From positions 1 through 8,683 of the forward strand of contig DATHOE010000041.1 of the NCBI GenBank assembly GCA_035485275.1: a DNA stretch of 8,683 nt, written 5' to 3'. The notes beneath the pieces were generated by a model. It was given only the letters and a program-made list of their open reading frames with translations. It did no database searches and was not told the origin of the DNA. Numbering within the stretch: position 1 is the stretch's first letter; each line of letters starts with the position of its first letter. This DNA comes from DAIDJD01 sp035485275. Lineage in GTDB: Bacteria; Oederibacteriota; JAJYGY01; DAIDJD01. Made by a program: the position numbers and the translations under genes. Of the stretch, positions 1 through 4,140 are shown piece after piece.

Positions 1-139
1 GATGGTGATGCCCGGGGACAACGTGCTGGTGACCGTGGAGCTGATCACGCCCATCGCGATGGAGAAAGAGCAGCGCTTCGCGATCCGCGAAGGCGGCCAC
101 ACCGTGGGCGCCGGCGTGGTTACCGAAATCATCGAATAG
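1..139 (+). CDS. tuf: Elongation factor Tu, C-terminal end (5' truncated)
   Basis: This is the last 45 codons of EF-Tu, the GTPase that delivers aminoacyl-tRNA to the ribosomal A site in the cytoplasm. The reading frame starts at base 2 (MVMPGDNVLV...) and ends with TAG at 137-139. The segment belongs to the third beta-barrel domain. The stretches MVMPGDN, PIAME and RFAIREGGHTVGAGVV match the highly conserved EF-Tu C terminus, ending ...VTEIIE. The GTPase domain lies outside the window, so only the C terminus can be judged. It heads the tuf-rpmG-trnW-secE-nusG cluster seen in many bacteria. Whether another tuf copy exists cannot be told from here. Confidence 0.96.
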   Translation, partial: MVMPGDNVLVTVELITPIAMEKEQRFAIREGGHTVGAGVVTEIIE

Positions 140-145
140 CCAGGA

Positions 146-193
146 GAGGCCCCTGGGGGGCCTCGAGGAGCCGCTCGCGCCGTTAGGCGCTTT
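146..193 (+). terminator. Two hairpins between tuf and rpmG, possible weak terminator
   Basis: An 8-bp perfect stem (146-153 with 157-164, loop TGG) is followed by a 5-bp stem (177-181 with 186-190, loop GTTA) that runs into TTTAT. The first has no T-run and the second has only a short one. Strong termination is therefore unlikely; partial termination or RNA processing/stability after tuf is more plausible. No -35/-10 pair is recognisable in this gap. Confidence 0.35.
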
Positions 194-222
194 ATGCGGC
201 GTTTCCAATAAGGACAGCTGCC

Positions 223-384
223 ATGGCCAAGAAATCCGGGCGCGAGATCATCAAGCTCAAGAGCACCGAAAGCCCCTATCTTTACTTCACCAAGAAGAAC
301 AAGCGCACCAAGACGGAGCGCCTGGAGCTGAAGAAGTTCGATCCCGTGCTGCGCAAGCACGTGGTTTTCCGCGAGGCCAAGTAG
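223..384 (+). CDS. rpmG: 50S ribosomal protein L33, zinc-free (C-) type
   Basis: This 53-residue basic protein of the large ribosomal subunit (MAKKSGREIIKLKS...) contains the family hallmark KNKRTKTERLELKKFDPVLRKH at residues 25-46. L33 sits near the tRNA E site of the 50S subunit. The zinc-ribbon form carries two CxxC pairs; this protein has no cysteine at all, so it is the C- form that does not need zinc. ATG at 223 follows AAGGAC (210-215) at suitable spacing, and the length is normal for the family. It lies between tuf and tRNA-Trp, a widespread arrangement. A second, cysteine-bearing L33 elsewhere in the genome is possible but cannot be seen here. Confidence 0.94.
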   Translation: MAKKSGREIIKLKSTESPYLYFTKKNKRTKTERLELKKFDPVLRKHVVFREAK

Positions 385-433
385 GCCGGACGGGGAGCCC
401 TTTCGGGCCGTGAAAGGCCTCAAGGGGCGGCGA

Positions 434-506
434 AGGGGCGTAACTCAATTGGTAGAGTGCTCGTCTCCAAAACGAGATGTTGCAGGTTCAAGTCCTGCCG
501 CCCCTG
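434..506 (+). tRNA. tRNA-Trp (anticodon CCA)
   Basis: A complete cloverleaf can be folded. The acceptor stem is 434-440 with 499-505 (AGGGGCG/CGCCCCT). The D arm is 443-446 with 455-458. The anticodon stem is 460-464 with 472-476, enclosing loop CTCCAAA with anticodon CCA at 467-469. The variable loop is 477-481. The T arm is 482-486 with 494-498, with loop TTCAAGT. The discriminator base is G506, as is usual for tRNA-Trp. Bases 507-509 are ATT, so CCA is not encoded and must be added after transcription. It lies just upstream of secE-nusG, a common bacterial location, and is probably cut out of a longer operon transcript. Confidence 0.96.
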
Positions 507-542
507 ATTTGAATCCCCCGGGAACGGGGCCGACGTGCCCGT

Positions 543-559
543 CCGGAGCTAGGCTCCGG
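543..559 (+). other. Hairpin between tRNA-Trp and secE
   Basis: A perfect 7-bp stem (543-549 with 553-559, loop TAG) lies in the 94-nt gap between the tRNA and secE. It is not followed by a T-run. It may help tRNA 3' processing or block decay, but nothing specific can be claimed. CGTCCG at about 540-545 could instead pair with CGGACG at about 566-571, so two folds compete. Confidence 0.3.
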
Positions 560-600
560 GGGCTGCGGACGGACGGCTTCCCGGCTTTTGCAAGAGGCAT

Positions 601-783
601 GTGTTGCAGCCGCTTATAGAGTTTTGCAAGGAGTCTTGGCAGGAGCTGAAGAAATGCACCTGGCCGGGGCGCAAGGAGATCCAGATGTCCTCCTTGGTGG
701 TCTTGGTCGTGACGGTGATCTTCGTGGTGATCATCTTCAGCGAAGACTGGCTCATCAGCCAGGGCCTCAAGCTCGTCTACTAG
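601..783 (+). CDS. secE: Protein translocase subunit SecE
   Basis: This 60-residue single-span inner-membrane subunit of the SecYEG translocon clamps SecY and stabilises the channel. The N-terminal amphipathic part carries the family signature ELKKCTWPGRKEI (residues 15-27), followed by one membrane helix at about residues 30-47 (SSLVVLVVTVIFVVIIF). The length fits the short one-helix type of SecE; enterobacterial SecE has three helices. The start is non-ATG. GTG at 601 is the first start codon after an in-frame stop at 550-552, but the purine stretch AAGAGG (592-597) leaves only 3 nt before it. TTG at 604 would have a better 6-nt spacing. It is followed after 13 nt by nusG, the usual neighbour. 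Confidence 0.93.
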   Translation: MLQPLIEFCKESWQELKKCTWPGRKEIQMSSLVVLVVTVIFVVIIFSEDWLISQGLKLVY

Positions 784-796
784 TTGAAGGGGACGC

Positions 797-1330
797 ATGG
801 CGCGCCACTGGTACGTTGTAAACACCTATTCGGGCTTCGAGAACAAGGTCAAGACCAACCTGGAGAGCCGCATCAAGGCGATGAAGCTCCAGGAGAAGGT
901 CTTCCAGGTGCTCGTTCCGACCGAAGAGGTGACGGAGTCGAAGGGCGGCAAGAAAAAGACCACGTCCAAGCGTTTCTACCCCGGCTACATCCTGGTGGAG
1001 ATGGACCTGGACGACGAAAGCTGGTACGCCGTGCGCAACACGCCCAAGGTGACCGGCTTCGTGGGGACCGGCAACACGCCGACGCCCCTGGAGGCCCACG
1101 AGTTGGACAGCATCCTGGGCCAGATGAAGGGCTCCAAGGAGCGTCCGACCCGCAAGATCCATTTCGACAAGGGCGACCTGGTCAAGGTCATGGAAGGGCC
1201 CTTCGCGACCTTCTCCGGCAAGGTGGAGGAGATCAACCTTGAACGCGGCAAGCTGAAGGTGATGGTCAGCATTTTCGGCCGCAACACCCCGGTCGAGCTC
1301 GATTTCGGCCAGGTGGAGAAGGAAGTCTAG
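797..1330 (+). CDS. nusG: Transcription termination/antitermination factor NusG
   Basis: This 177-residue cytoplasmic factor binds RNA polymerase across the active cleft. It modulates pausing, Rho termination and transcription-translation coupling. The N-terminal NGN domain spans about residues 3-110, with WYVVNTYSGFE near the start, VPTEEV at 40-45 and the conserved RFYPGYILVEM at 59-69, then TPKVTGFVG at 82-90. The C-terminal KOW domain spans about 122-177 (FDKGDLVKVMEGPF, with FSGKVEEI after it), the part that contacts Rho or ribosomal protein uS10. There is no insertion and the length is typical. ATG at 797 has the purine-rich GAAGGGGA at 786-793 in front. It is probably co-transcribed with secE and rplK. 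Confidence 0.97.
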   Translation: MARHWYVVNTYSGFENKVKTNLESRIKAMKLQEKVFQVLVPTEEVTESKGGKKKTTSKRFYPGYILVEMDLDDESWYAVRNTPKVTGFVGTGNTPTPLEAHELDSILGQMKGSKERPTRKIHFDKGDLVKVMEGPFATFSGKVEEINLERGKLKVMVSIFGRNTPVELDFGQVEKEV

Positions 1331-1338
1331 GAGCGTCC

Positions 1339-1388
1339 GGCGGGCTTGGCCCGCCTTTAAAAGGTCTTAGGCGGAGAGCGCATCCGCC
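1339..1388 (+). promoter_or_regulatory. Tandem hairpins in the nusG-rplK gap
   Basis: Two perfect stems lie in the 73-nt gap: 1339-1345 with 1349-1355 (7 bp, loop TTG, followed by TTTAAAA) and 1370-1375 with 1383-1388 (6 bp). The first resembles a weak terminator. The second ends just before the rplK ribosome binding site AAAGGGG at 1392-1398, so folding could affect translation. In E. coli, L1 represses its own operon by binding the rplK leader, so this gap is one of two places to look for an L1 site. No motif specific for L1 was recognised. Confidence 0.35.
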
Positions 1389-1403
1389 ATCAAAGGGGAA
1401 GCC

Positions 1404-1826
1404 ATGGCAAAGAAGATCAAGGCGGTCGTCAAAATACAGATTCCGGCCGGACAGGCCAACCCCGCGCCCCCCGTGGGCACGGCCCTGGGGCCCCACGGCG
1501 TCAACATCATGGAATTCTGCAAGGCCTTCAACGCCAAGACGGCCAAGGACAACGGGCTGATCATCCCCGCGCTGATCACCATCTACACGGACCGCACGTT
1601 CACCTTCGTCACCAAGACCCCCCCCGCGGCCATCCTCCTGCTGCGCGCGGCGGGCGTGCCCAAGGGCAGCGGCGTCCCGAACAAGACCAAGGTCGGCAAA
1701 GTGACCAGCGCCCAGGTGGAGGAGATCGCCAAGGCGAAGATGCCCGACCTCAACGCCAAGGACCTGGCCGGGGCCAAGCGCCTCGTCGCCGGCACCGCCC
1801 GTTCCATGGGGATCGACGTCGTCTAA
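1404..1826 (+). CDS. rplK: 50S ribosomal protein L11
   Basis: This 140-residue protein binds the GTPase-associated centre of 23S rRNA together with L10. It takes part in factor-dependent GTP hydrolysis and in RelA activation. The N-terminal domain carries the proline-rich IQIPAGQANPAPPVG (residues 12-26) and HGVNIMEFCKAFNAKT, with TKTPPAAILL at about 71-80. The C-terminal RNA-binding domain ends in MPDLNAKDL and GTARSMGIDVV, the classical L11 C-terminal signature. ATG at 1404 is preceded by AAAGGGG (1392-1398). The length equals the family norm (about 141), and rplA follows 111 nt later, the universal rplKA order. Confidence 0.97.
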   Translation: MAKKIKAVVKIQIPAGQANPAPPVGTALGPHGVNIMEFCKAFNAKTAKDNGLIIPALITIYTDRTFTFVTKTPPAAILLLRAAGVPKGSGVPNKTKVGKVTSAQVEEIAKAKMPDLNAKDLAGAKRLVAGTARSMGIDVV

Positions 1827-1834
1827 GCACCAAA

Positions 1835-1899
1835 GGAGCCGCCGTTTGGGCGGCCCCTCACCATCGCGGTGGAAGCCCTCCTGAACGGGGGGCGCCCAC
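1835..1899 (+). promoter_or_regulatory. Two hairpins in the rplK-rplA gap; candidate L1 control site
   Basis: The first hairpin pairs 1838-1843 with 1849-1854, extended beyond one mismatch by 1835-1836 with 1856-1857. It lacks a T-run and resembles the hairpin after rplL. The second is a bulged helix: 1869-1872 with 1896-1899, an internal loop AA/GC, then 1875-1881 with 1887-1893 (one U-G pair), and loop TGAAC. Two short helices joined by an internal loop is the general shape of L1-binding sites on rRNA and mRNA. The gap is long for an rplK-rplA junction, which fits a regulatory role. The assignment to L1 is inference only. Confidence 0.3.
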
Positions 1900-1937
1900 G
1901 GGTCCAAGGATCCGCACACCACCGAAGGAGACCGGAA

Positions 1938-2645
1938 ATGGCACTCACCAAGAAGCAGAAGACCATCACTCCCCTGGTGGACAAGACCAAGCTGTACGCG
2001 GCCAAAGAGGCCCTGGAGATCGTCAAGCAGGGCGCCAAGTCCAAGTTCGACGAGACCGTGGACGTGGCGGTGCACCTGGGCGTGGATCCCAAGCAGTCGG
2101 ACCAGCAGGTGCGCGGCGTCGTGATGCTGCCCGGCGGTTCGGGCGTCAGCCGCCGCGTGGCGGTCTTCGTGAAGGGCGAGAAGGAGAAGGAGGCCCGCGA
2201 GGCCGGCGCCGACGTCGTGGGCGCCGAGGACCTGGTGGACAAGGTCTCCAAGGGCTGGCTGGACTTCGACGTGGCCGTGGCCACGCCCGACATGATGCGC
2301 GAGGTCGGAAAGCTGGGCAAGGTGCTGGGCCCCCGCGGCCTGATGCCCAACCCCAAGACCGGCACGGTGACCATGGACGTCGCCAAGGCCATCCGCGAGA
2401 TCAAGGGCGGCAAGATCGAATTCAAGGTGAACGCCGAAGGCGTGCTGCACACCCGCATCGGCAAGGCCAGCTTCGACGGGGCTAAGCTGGAGCTGAACCT
2501 GAAGGCCGTGATGGAGGCCGTGGTCAAGGCCAAGCCGCCCACAGCCAAGGGCACCTACGTCAAGAGCGTGGCGGTCTCGTCCACGCAGGGCGTCGGCGTC
2601 AAGCTCGAGCCCTCGCAGTTCGCGGTGGCCAAGGCCGCCAAGTAA
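1938..2645 (+). CDS. rplA: 50S ribosomal protein L1
   Basis: This 235-residue protein forms the mobile L1 stalk of the large subunit, helps release E-site tRNA, and in many bacteria represses translation of rplKA. Conserved blocks are KFDETVDVAVHLGVDPK (36-52), VRGVVMLPGGSG (58-69), GKLGKVLGPRGLMPNPKTG (124-142, the family signature), and in the C terminus GKIEFKVN with GKASF. ATG at 1938 is chosen because GAAGGAG (1924-1930) lies 7 nt upstream and the protein then begins MALTKKQK at the family's normal length. The frame stays open back to 1869, but the extra 23 residues (MEALLNGGRPRVQG...) are unlike L1 and cover the intergenic hairpins. Confidence 0.97.
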   Translation: MALTKKQKTITPLVDKTKLYAAKEALEIVKQGAKSKFDETVDVAVHLGVDPKQSDQQVRGVVMLPGGSGVSRRVAVFVKGEKEKEAREAGADVVGAEDLVDKVSKGWLDFDVAVATPDMMREVGKLGKVLGPRGLMPNPKTGTVTMDVAKAIREIKGGKIEFKVNAEGVLHTRIGKASFDGAKLELNLKAVMEAVVKAKPPTAKGTYVKSVAVSSTQGVGVKLEPSQFAVAKAAK

Positions 2646-2660
2646 GACTTTGCACGGCTT

Positions 2661-2690
2661 GGCGGGGGCGGCCTGAAGGCCGCCCCCGCC
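2661..2690 (+). terminator. Strong GC hairpin after rplA (no T-run)
   Basis: A perfect 13-bp inverted repeat (2661-2673 with 2678-2690, loop TGAA) starts 16 nt after the rplA stop codon. It is almost pure G-C and would be very stable. The bases after it, GATAGGCCC, contain no T-run, so it is not a textbook intrinsic terminator. It may cause pausing or Rho-assisted termination, or protect the 3' end of the rplKA message. Confidence 0.5.
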
Positions 2691-2801
2691 GATAGGCCCG
2701 GGCTAGACGCCGGGATCATAGCGAAACAGTTTTGTCCTCCGCGTCACAGACAGCCGGTCCCGCGCCATCAGCGGGTTAAGCCAGATTTTCGGGCCGGCCG
2801 A

Positions 2802-2855
2802 GACGCCACGGACTGCAAGGCTTGGCCGTTTCCCTTCGGCCGCGCAGGCAGCGTC
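2802..2855 (+). promoter_or_regulatory. Candidate ribosomal protein L10 leader (binding domain)
   Basis: Three nested helices can be drawn upstream of rplJ: 2802-2806 with 2851-2855 (GACGC/GCGTC), 2813-2816 with 2844-2847 (CTGC/GCAG) and 2824-2828 with 2837-2841 (GGCCG/CGGCC). They are separated by asymmetric internal loops. L10, bound to L7/L12, is known to regulate rplJL in many bacteria by binding a bent, bulged leader RNA at this position. The outer helix shares three bases (2853-2855) with the terminator hairpin that follows, so the two folds partly exclude each other. The fold was drawn by eye; the specific L10-contact bases were not verified. Confidence 0.4.
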
Positions 2856-2894
2856 GGGGCTTCTCGCAACATGCGGGAGGCCCCGACTTGTTTT
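2853..2894 (+). terminator. Terminator-like attenuator in the rplJ leader
   Basis: A continuous 16-bp stem, 2853-2868 with 2872-2887 (two or three G-U pairs), is closed by loop ACA and followed immediately by TTGTTTT (2888-2894). This is the form of an intrinsic terminator, yet it lies only about 27 nt ahead of the rplJ start and inside the rplA-rplJ leader. That position points to attenuation of rplJ-rplL, as described for L10-leader control in Bacillus. The rplJ ribosome binding site (2903-2912) lies outside the stem, so control would act on transcription rather than by hiding that site. Confidence 0.6.
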
Positions 2895-2920
2895 CGCGTC
2901 CGAAGGGGGGTGAACAACAC

Positions 2921-3451
2921 ATGCCTACTGAAGAAAAAGTCAAAACCATCGCCGAGTTCAGCGCCTTGCTCAAGGGCACCGCGGCGGTCTACGTCAGCCG
3001 CAACCAGGGCCTGAGCGTGGCCGAGGTCACGGAGCTGCGCACGCAGCTGCGCGCCGTCGGCGCCGTGCACCGTGTCGTCAAGAATACGCTGGCGGCCCGG
3101 GCGGCGACCGAAGCCGGGATCCCCGGCTTGGAGAGCTACCTGTCGGGCCCGACCGTCGTCACGATCTCCAAGACGGATATCGTGGCCCCGGCCAAGGTGC
3201 TGACCAGCTTCGCCAAGACCCACGAGAAGTTGCAGGTCCTGGGCGGAGTGGTGGAAGGCAAGAACAACAACGCGGCCGATGTCCAAGCCATCGCCGAATT
3301 GCCGAGCAAGGAGCAGCTGGTCTCCAAACTGCTGGGTTCCTTGCAGGCGCCGGCCAGCCGTCTGGTCCGGGTCATCAACGGGCCCGCCACGAACCTGGTG
3401 CGGGTCTTGGCGGCGATCGCCGACAAGAAGGCCGCCGCGGAAGCGGCCTGA
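2921..3451 (+). CDS. rplJ: 50S ribosomal protein L10
   Basis: This 176-residue protein forms the base of the ribosomal stalk. Its N-terminal domain binds the GTPase-associated rRNA with L11, and its C-terminal helix holds L7/L12 dimers. Visible blocks are KVKTIAEFSALLKGTAAVYV (6-25), GLSVAEVTELRTQLRAVGA (30-48), the conserved HRVVKNTLAARA at 50-61, and the alanine-rich tail helix NLVRVLAAIADKKAAAEAA (158-176) for L12 binding. ATG at 2921 (MPTEEKVK) is chosen because AAGGGGGGTG (2903-2912) lies just upstream. The frame extends back to 2822, but those 33 residues are encoded by the leader hairpins and do not resemble L10. rplL follows 85 nt downstream. Confidence 0.96.
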   Translation: MPTEEKVKTIAEFSALLKGTAAVYVSRNQGLSVAEVTELRTQLRAVGAVHRVVKNTLAARAATEAGIPGLESYLSGPTVVTISKTDIVAPAKVLTSFAKTHEKLQVLGGVVEGKNNNAADVQAIAELPSKEQLVSKLLGSLQAPASRLVRVINGPATNLVRVLAAIADKKAAAEAA

Positions 3452-3536
3452 GCGCAGGCATGACAGTGTGAACGGCGGGCGCCAGGTGGCGTCCGTCCCC
3501 TAGACAAACAACAGGCAAGCACAAAGGAGAATTACC

Positions 3537-3911
3537 GTGGCTTTGACCATTGAACAGCTCGTGGGCGAGATCGAAACCCTGTCGCTGAAGGACGCGGCGG
3601 CTTTGGTGAAGGAATTGGAAGGCAAGTTCGGCGTGACCGCTGCCGCCCCCGTGGCCGCCGCCGCCGCCGGCCCGGCCGCCGCCGCCGCCGAAGAGAAGAC
3701 CGAATTCGACGTGGTGCTGGTTTCGGTGCCCGCCGACAAGAAGATCGGCGCCATCAAGATCGTGCGCGAGCTGACCGGCCTGGGCCTGAAGGAAGCCAAG
3801 GACCTGGTCGACGGCGCGCCCAAGACCCTGAAGGAAGGCGTGAGCAAGGACGAGGCGGCCAAGATCAAGAAGAGCCTCGAAGACGCCGGAGCCACCTGCC
3901 AGGTGAAGTAG
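3537..3911 (+). CDS. rplL: 50S ribosomal protein L7/L12
   Basis: This 124-residue acidic stalk protein is present in several copies per ribosome and recruits translation factors such as EF-Tu and EF-G. The N-terminal dimerisation domain (about 1-33) binds L10. The hinge is an alanine/proline-rich stretch at about 34-52 (TAAAPVAAAAAGPAAAAAEE). The C-terminal factor-binding domain (55-124) has the conserved KKIGAIKIVRELTGLGLKEAKDLVD (68-92). The start codon is GTG at 3537, with a strong AAAGGAG at 3523-3529 seven bases ahead; no better ATG exists. The 85-nt gap from rplJ contains a 7-bp hairpin (3477-3483 with 3488-3494). The protein ends GATCQVK; a cysteine there is unusual beside the common GATVEVK-type end. 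Confidence 0.97.
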   Translation: MALTIEQLVGEIETLSLKDAAALVKELEGKFGVTAAAPVAAAAAGPAAAAAEEKTEFDVVLVSVPADKKIGAIKIVRELTGLGLKEAKDLVDGAPKTLKEGVSKDEAAKIKKSLEDAGATCQVK

Positions 3912-3931
3912 TTCCAAACCCCGCGAAGCCT

Positions 3932-3966
3932 CAAGGAGCCGCCCGATGGGCGGCTCCTTGTCGTTT
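3932..3966 (+). terminator. Terminator/attenuator hairpin after rplL
   Basis: A perfect 13-bp inverted repeat (3932-3944 with 3948-3960, loop GAT) starts 20 nt after the rplL stop codon and is followed by the short T-rich TCGTTT (3961-3966). The stem is strong but the T-tract is imperfect, so partial termination is likely. E. coli has a well-known attenuator at the same place, between rplL and rpoB, which sets the ratio of ribosomal proteins to RNA polymerase. Here it would also limit read-through into the EAL gene. Confidence 0.65.
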
Positions 3967-3986
3967 GGGCCCGGAGCGCCGGAAAA

Positions 3987-4046
3987 GGCCGAAAAATCTT
4001 CGGCCGGAATCCGCAGGCCCCGCGCGCCGTTTGTTTTTCCGGAAAA
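3987..4046 (+). other. Hairpin and perfect palindrome upstream of the EAL gene
   Basis: A 7-bp stem (3987-3993 with 3999-4005, loop AAATC) is followed at 4035-4046 by the 12-base perfect palindrome TTTTCCGGAAAA. The palindrome lies about 95 bp upstream of the EAL start codon in an A/T-rich patch and could be a dimeric regulator's operator. No regulator is known for it from this sequence. It could also be chance in a locally skewed region. Confidence 0.3.
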
Positions 4047-4054
4047 TCTCGACG

Positions 4055-4080
4055 GGCTTTTTTTATAAGCCTTTTGTTTT
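4055..4080 (+). terminator. Weak hairpin with T-run upstream of the EAL gene
   Basis: A short stem (4055-4059 with 4067-4071, GGCTT/AAGCC) is followed by TTTTGTTTT at 4072-4080. This could be a second, backup terminator for the ribosomal-protein operon. The same stretch contains TATAAG (4064-4069), and TACACT lies at 4090-4095; both resemble a -10 box, but neither has a matching -35 box at 16-18 nt. Terminator and promoter readings therefore remain open. A promoter here would serve the EAL gene. Confidence 0.35.
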
Positions 4081-4140
4081 ACCAGGGACTACACTCAGGC
4101 AAGCCTCCTCACGCCTCCCCCAGGTGCCAGCAGGCAAGCC

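Noticed and set aside
410..619. 69-residue frame running through the tRNA-Trp gene
   Set aside because: The region folds into a complete tRNA, so a coding role is not credible.
1869..1937. 23-residue N-terminal extension of L1
   Set aside because: It lacks L1 similarity. ATG at 1938 with GAAGGAG upstream is the normal start.
1266..2450. 394-residue minus-strand frame across rplK-rplA
   Set aside because: Antisense shadow of two clear ribosomal protein genes, with no family motifs.
2822..2920. 33-residue N-terminal extension of L10
   Set aside because: It covers the leader hairpins and bears no L10 similarity. ATG at 2921 has a good ribosome binding site and gives the normal length.
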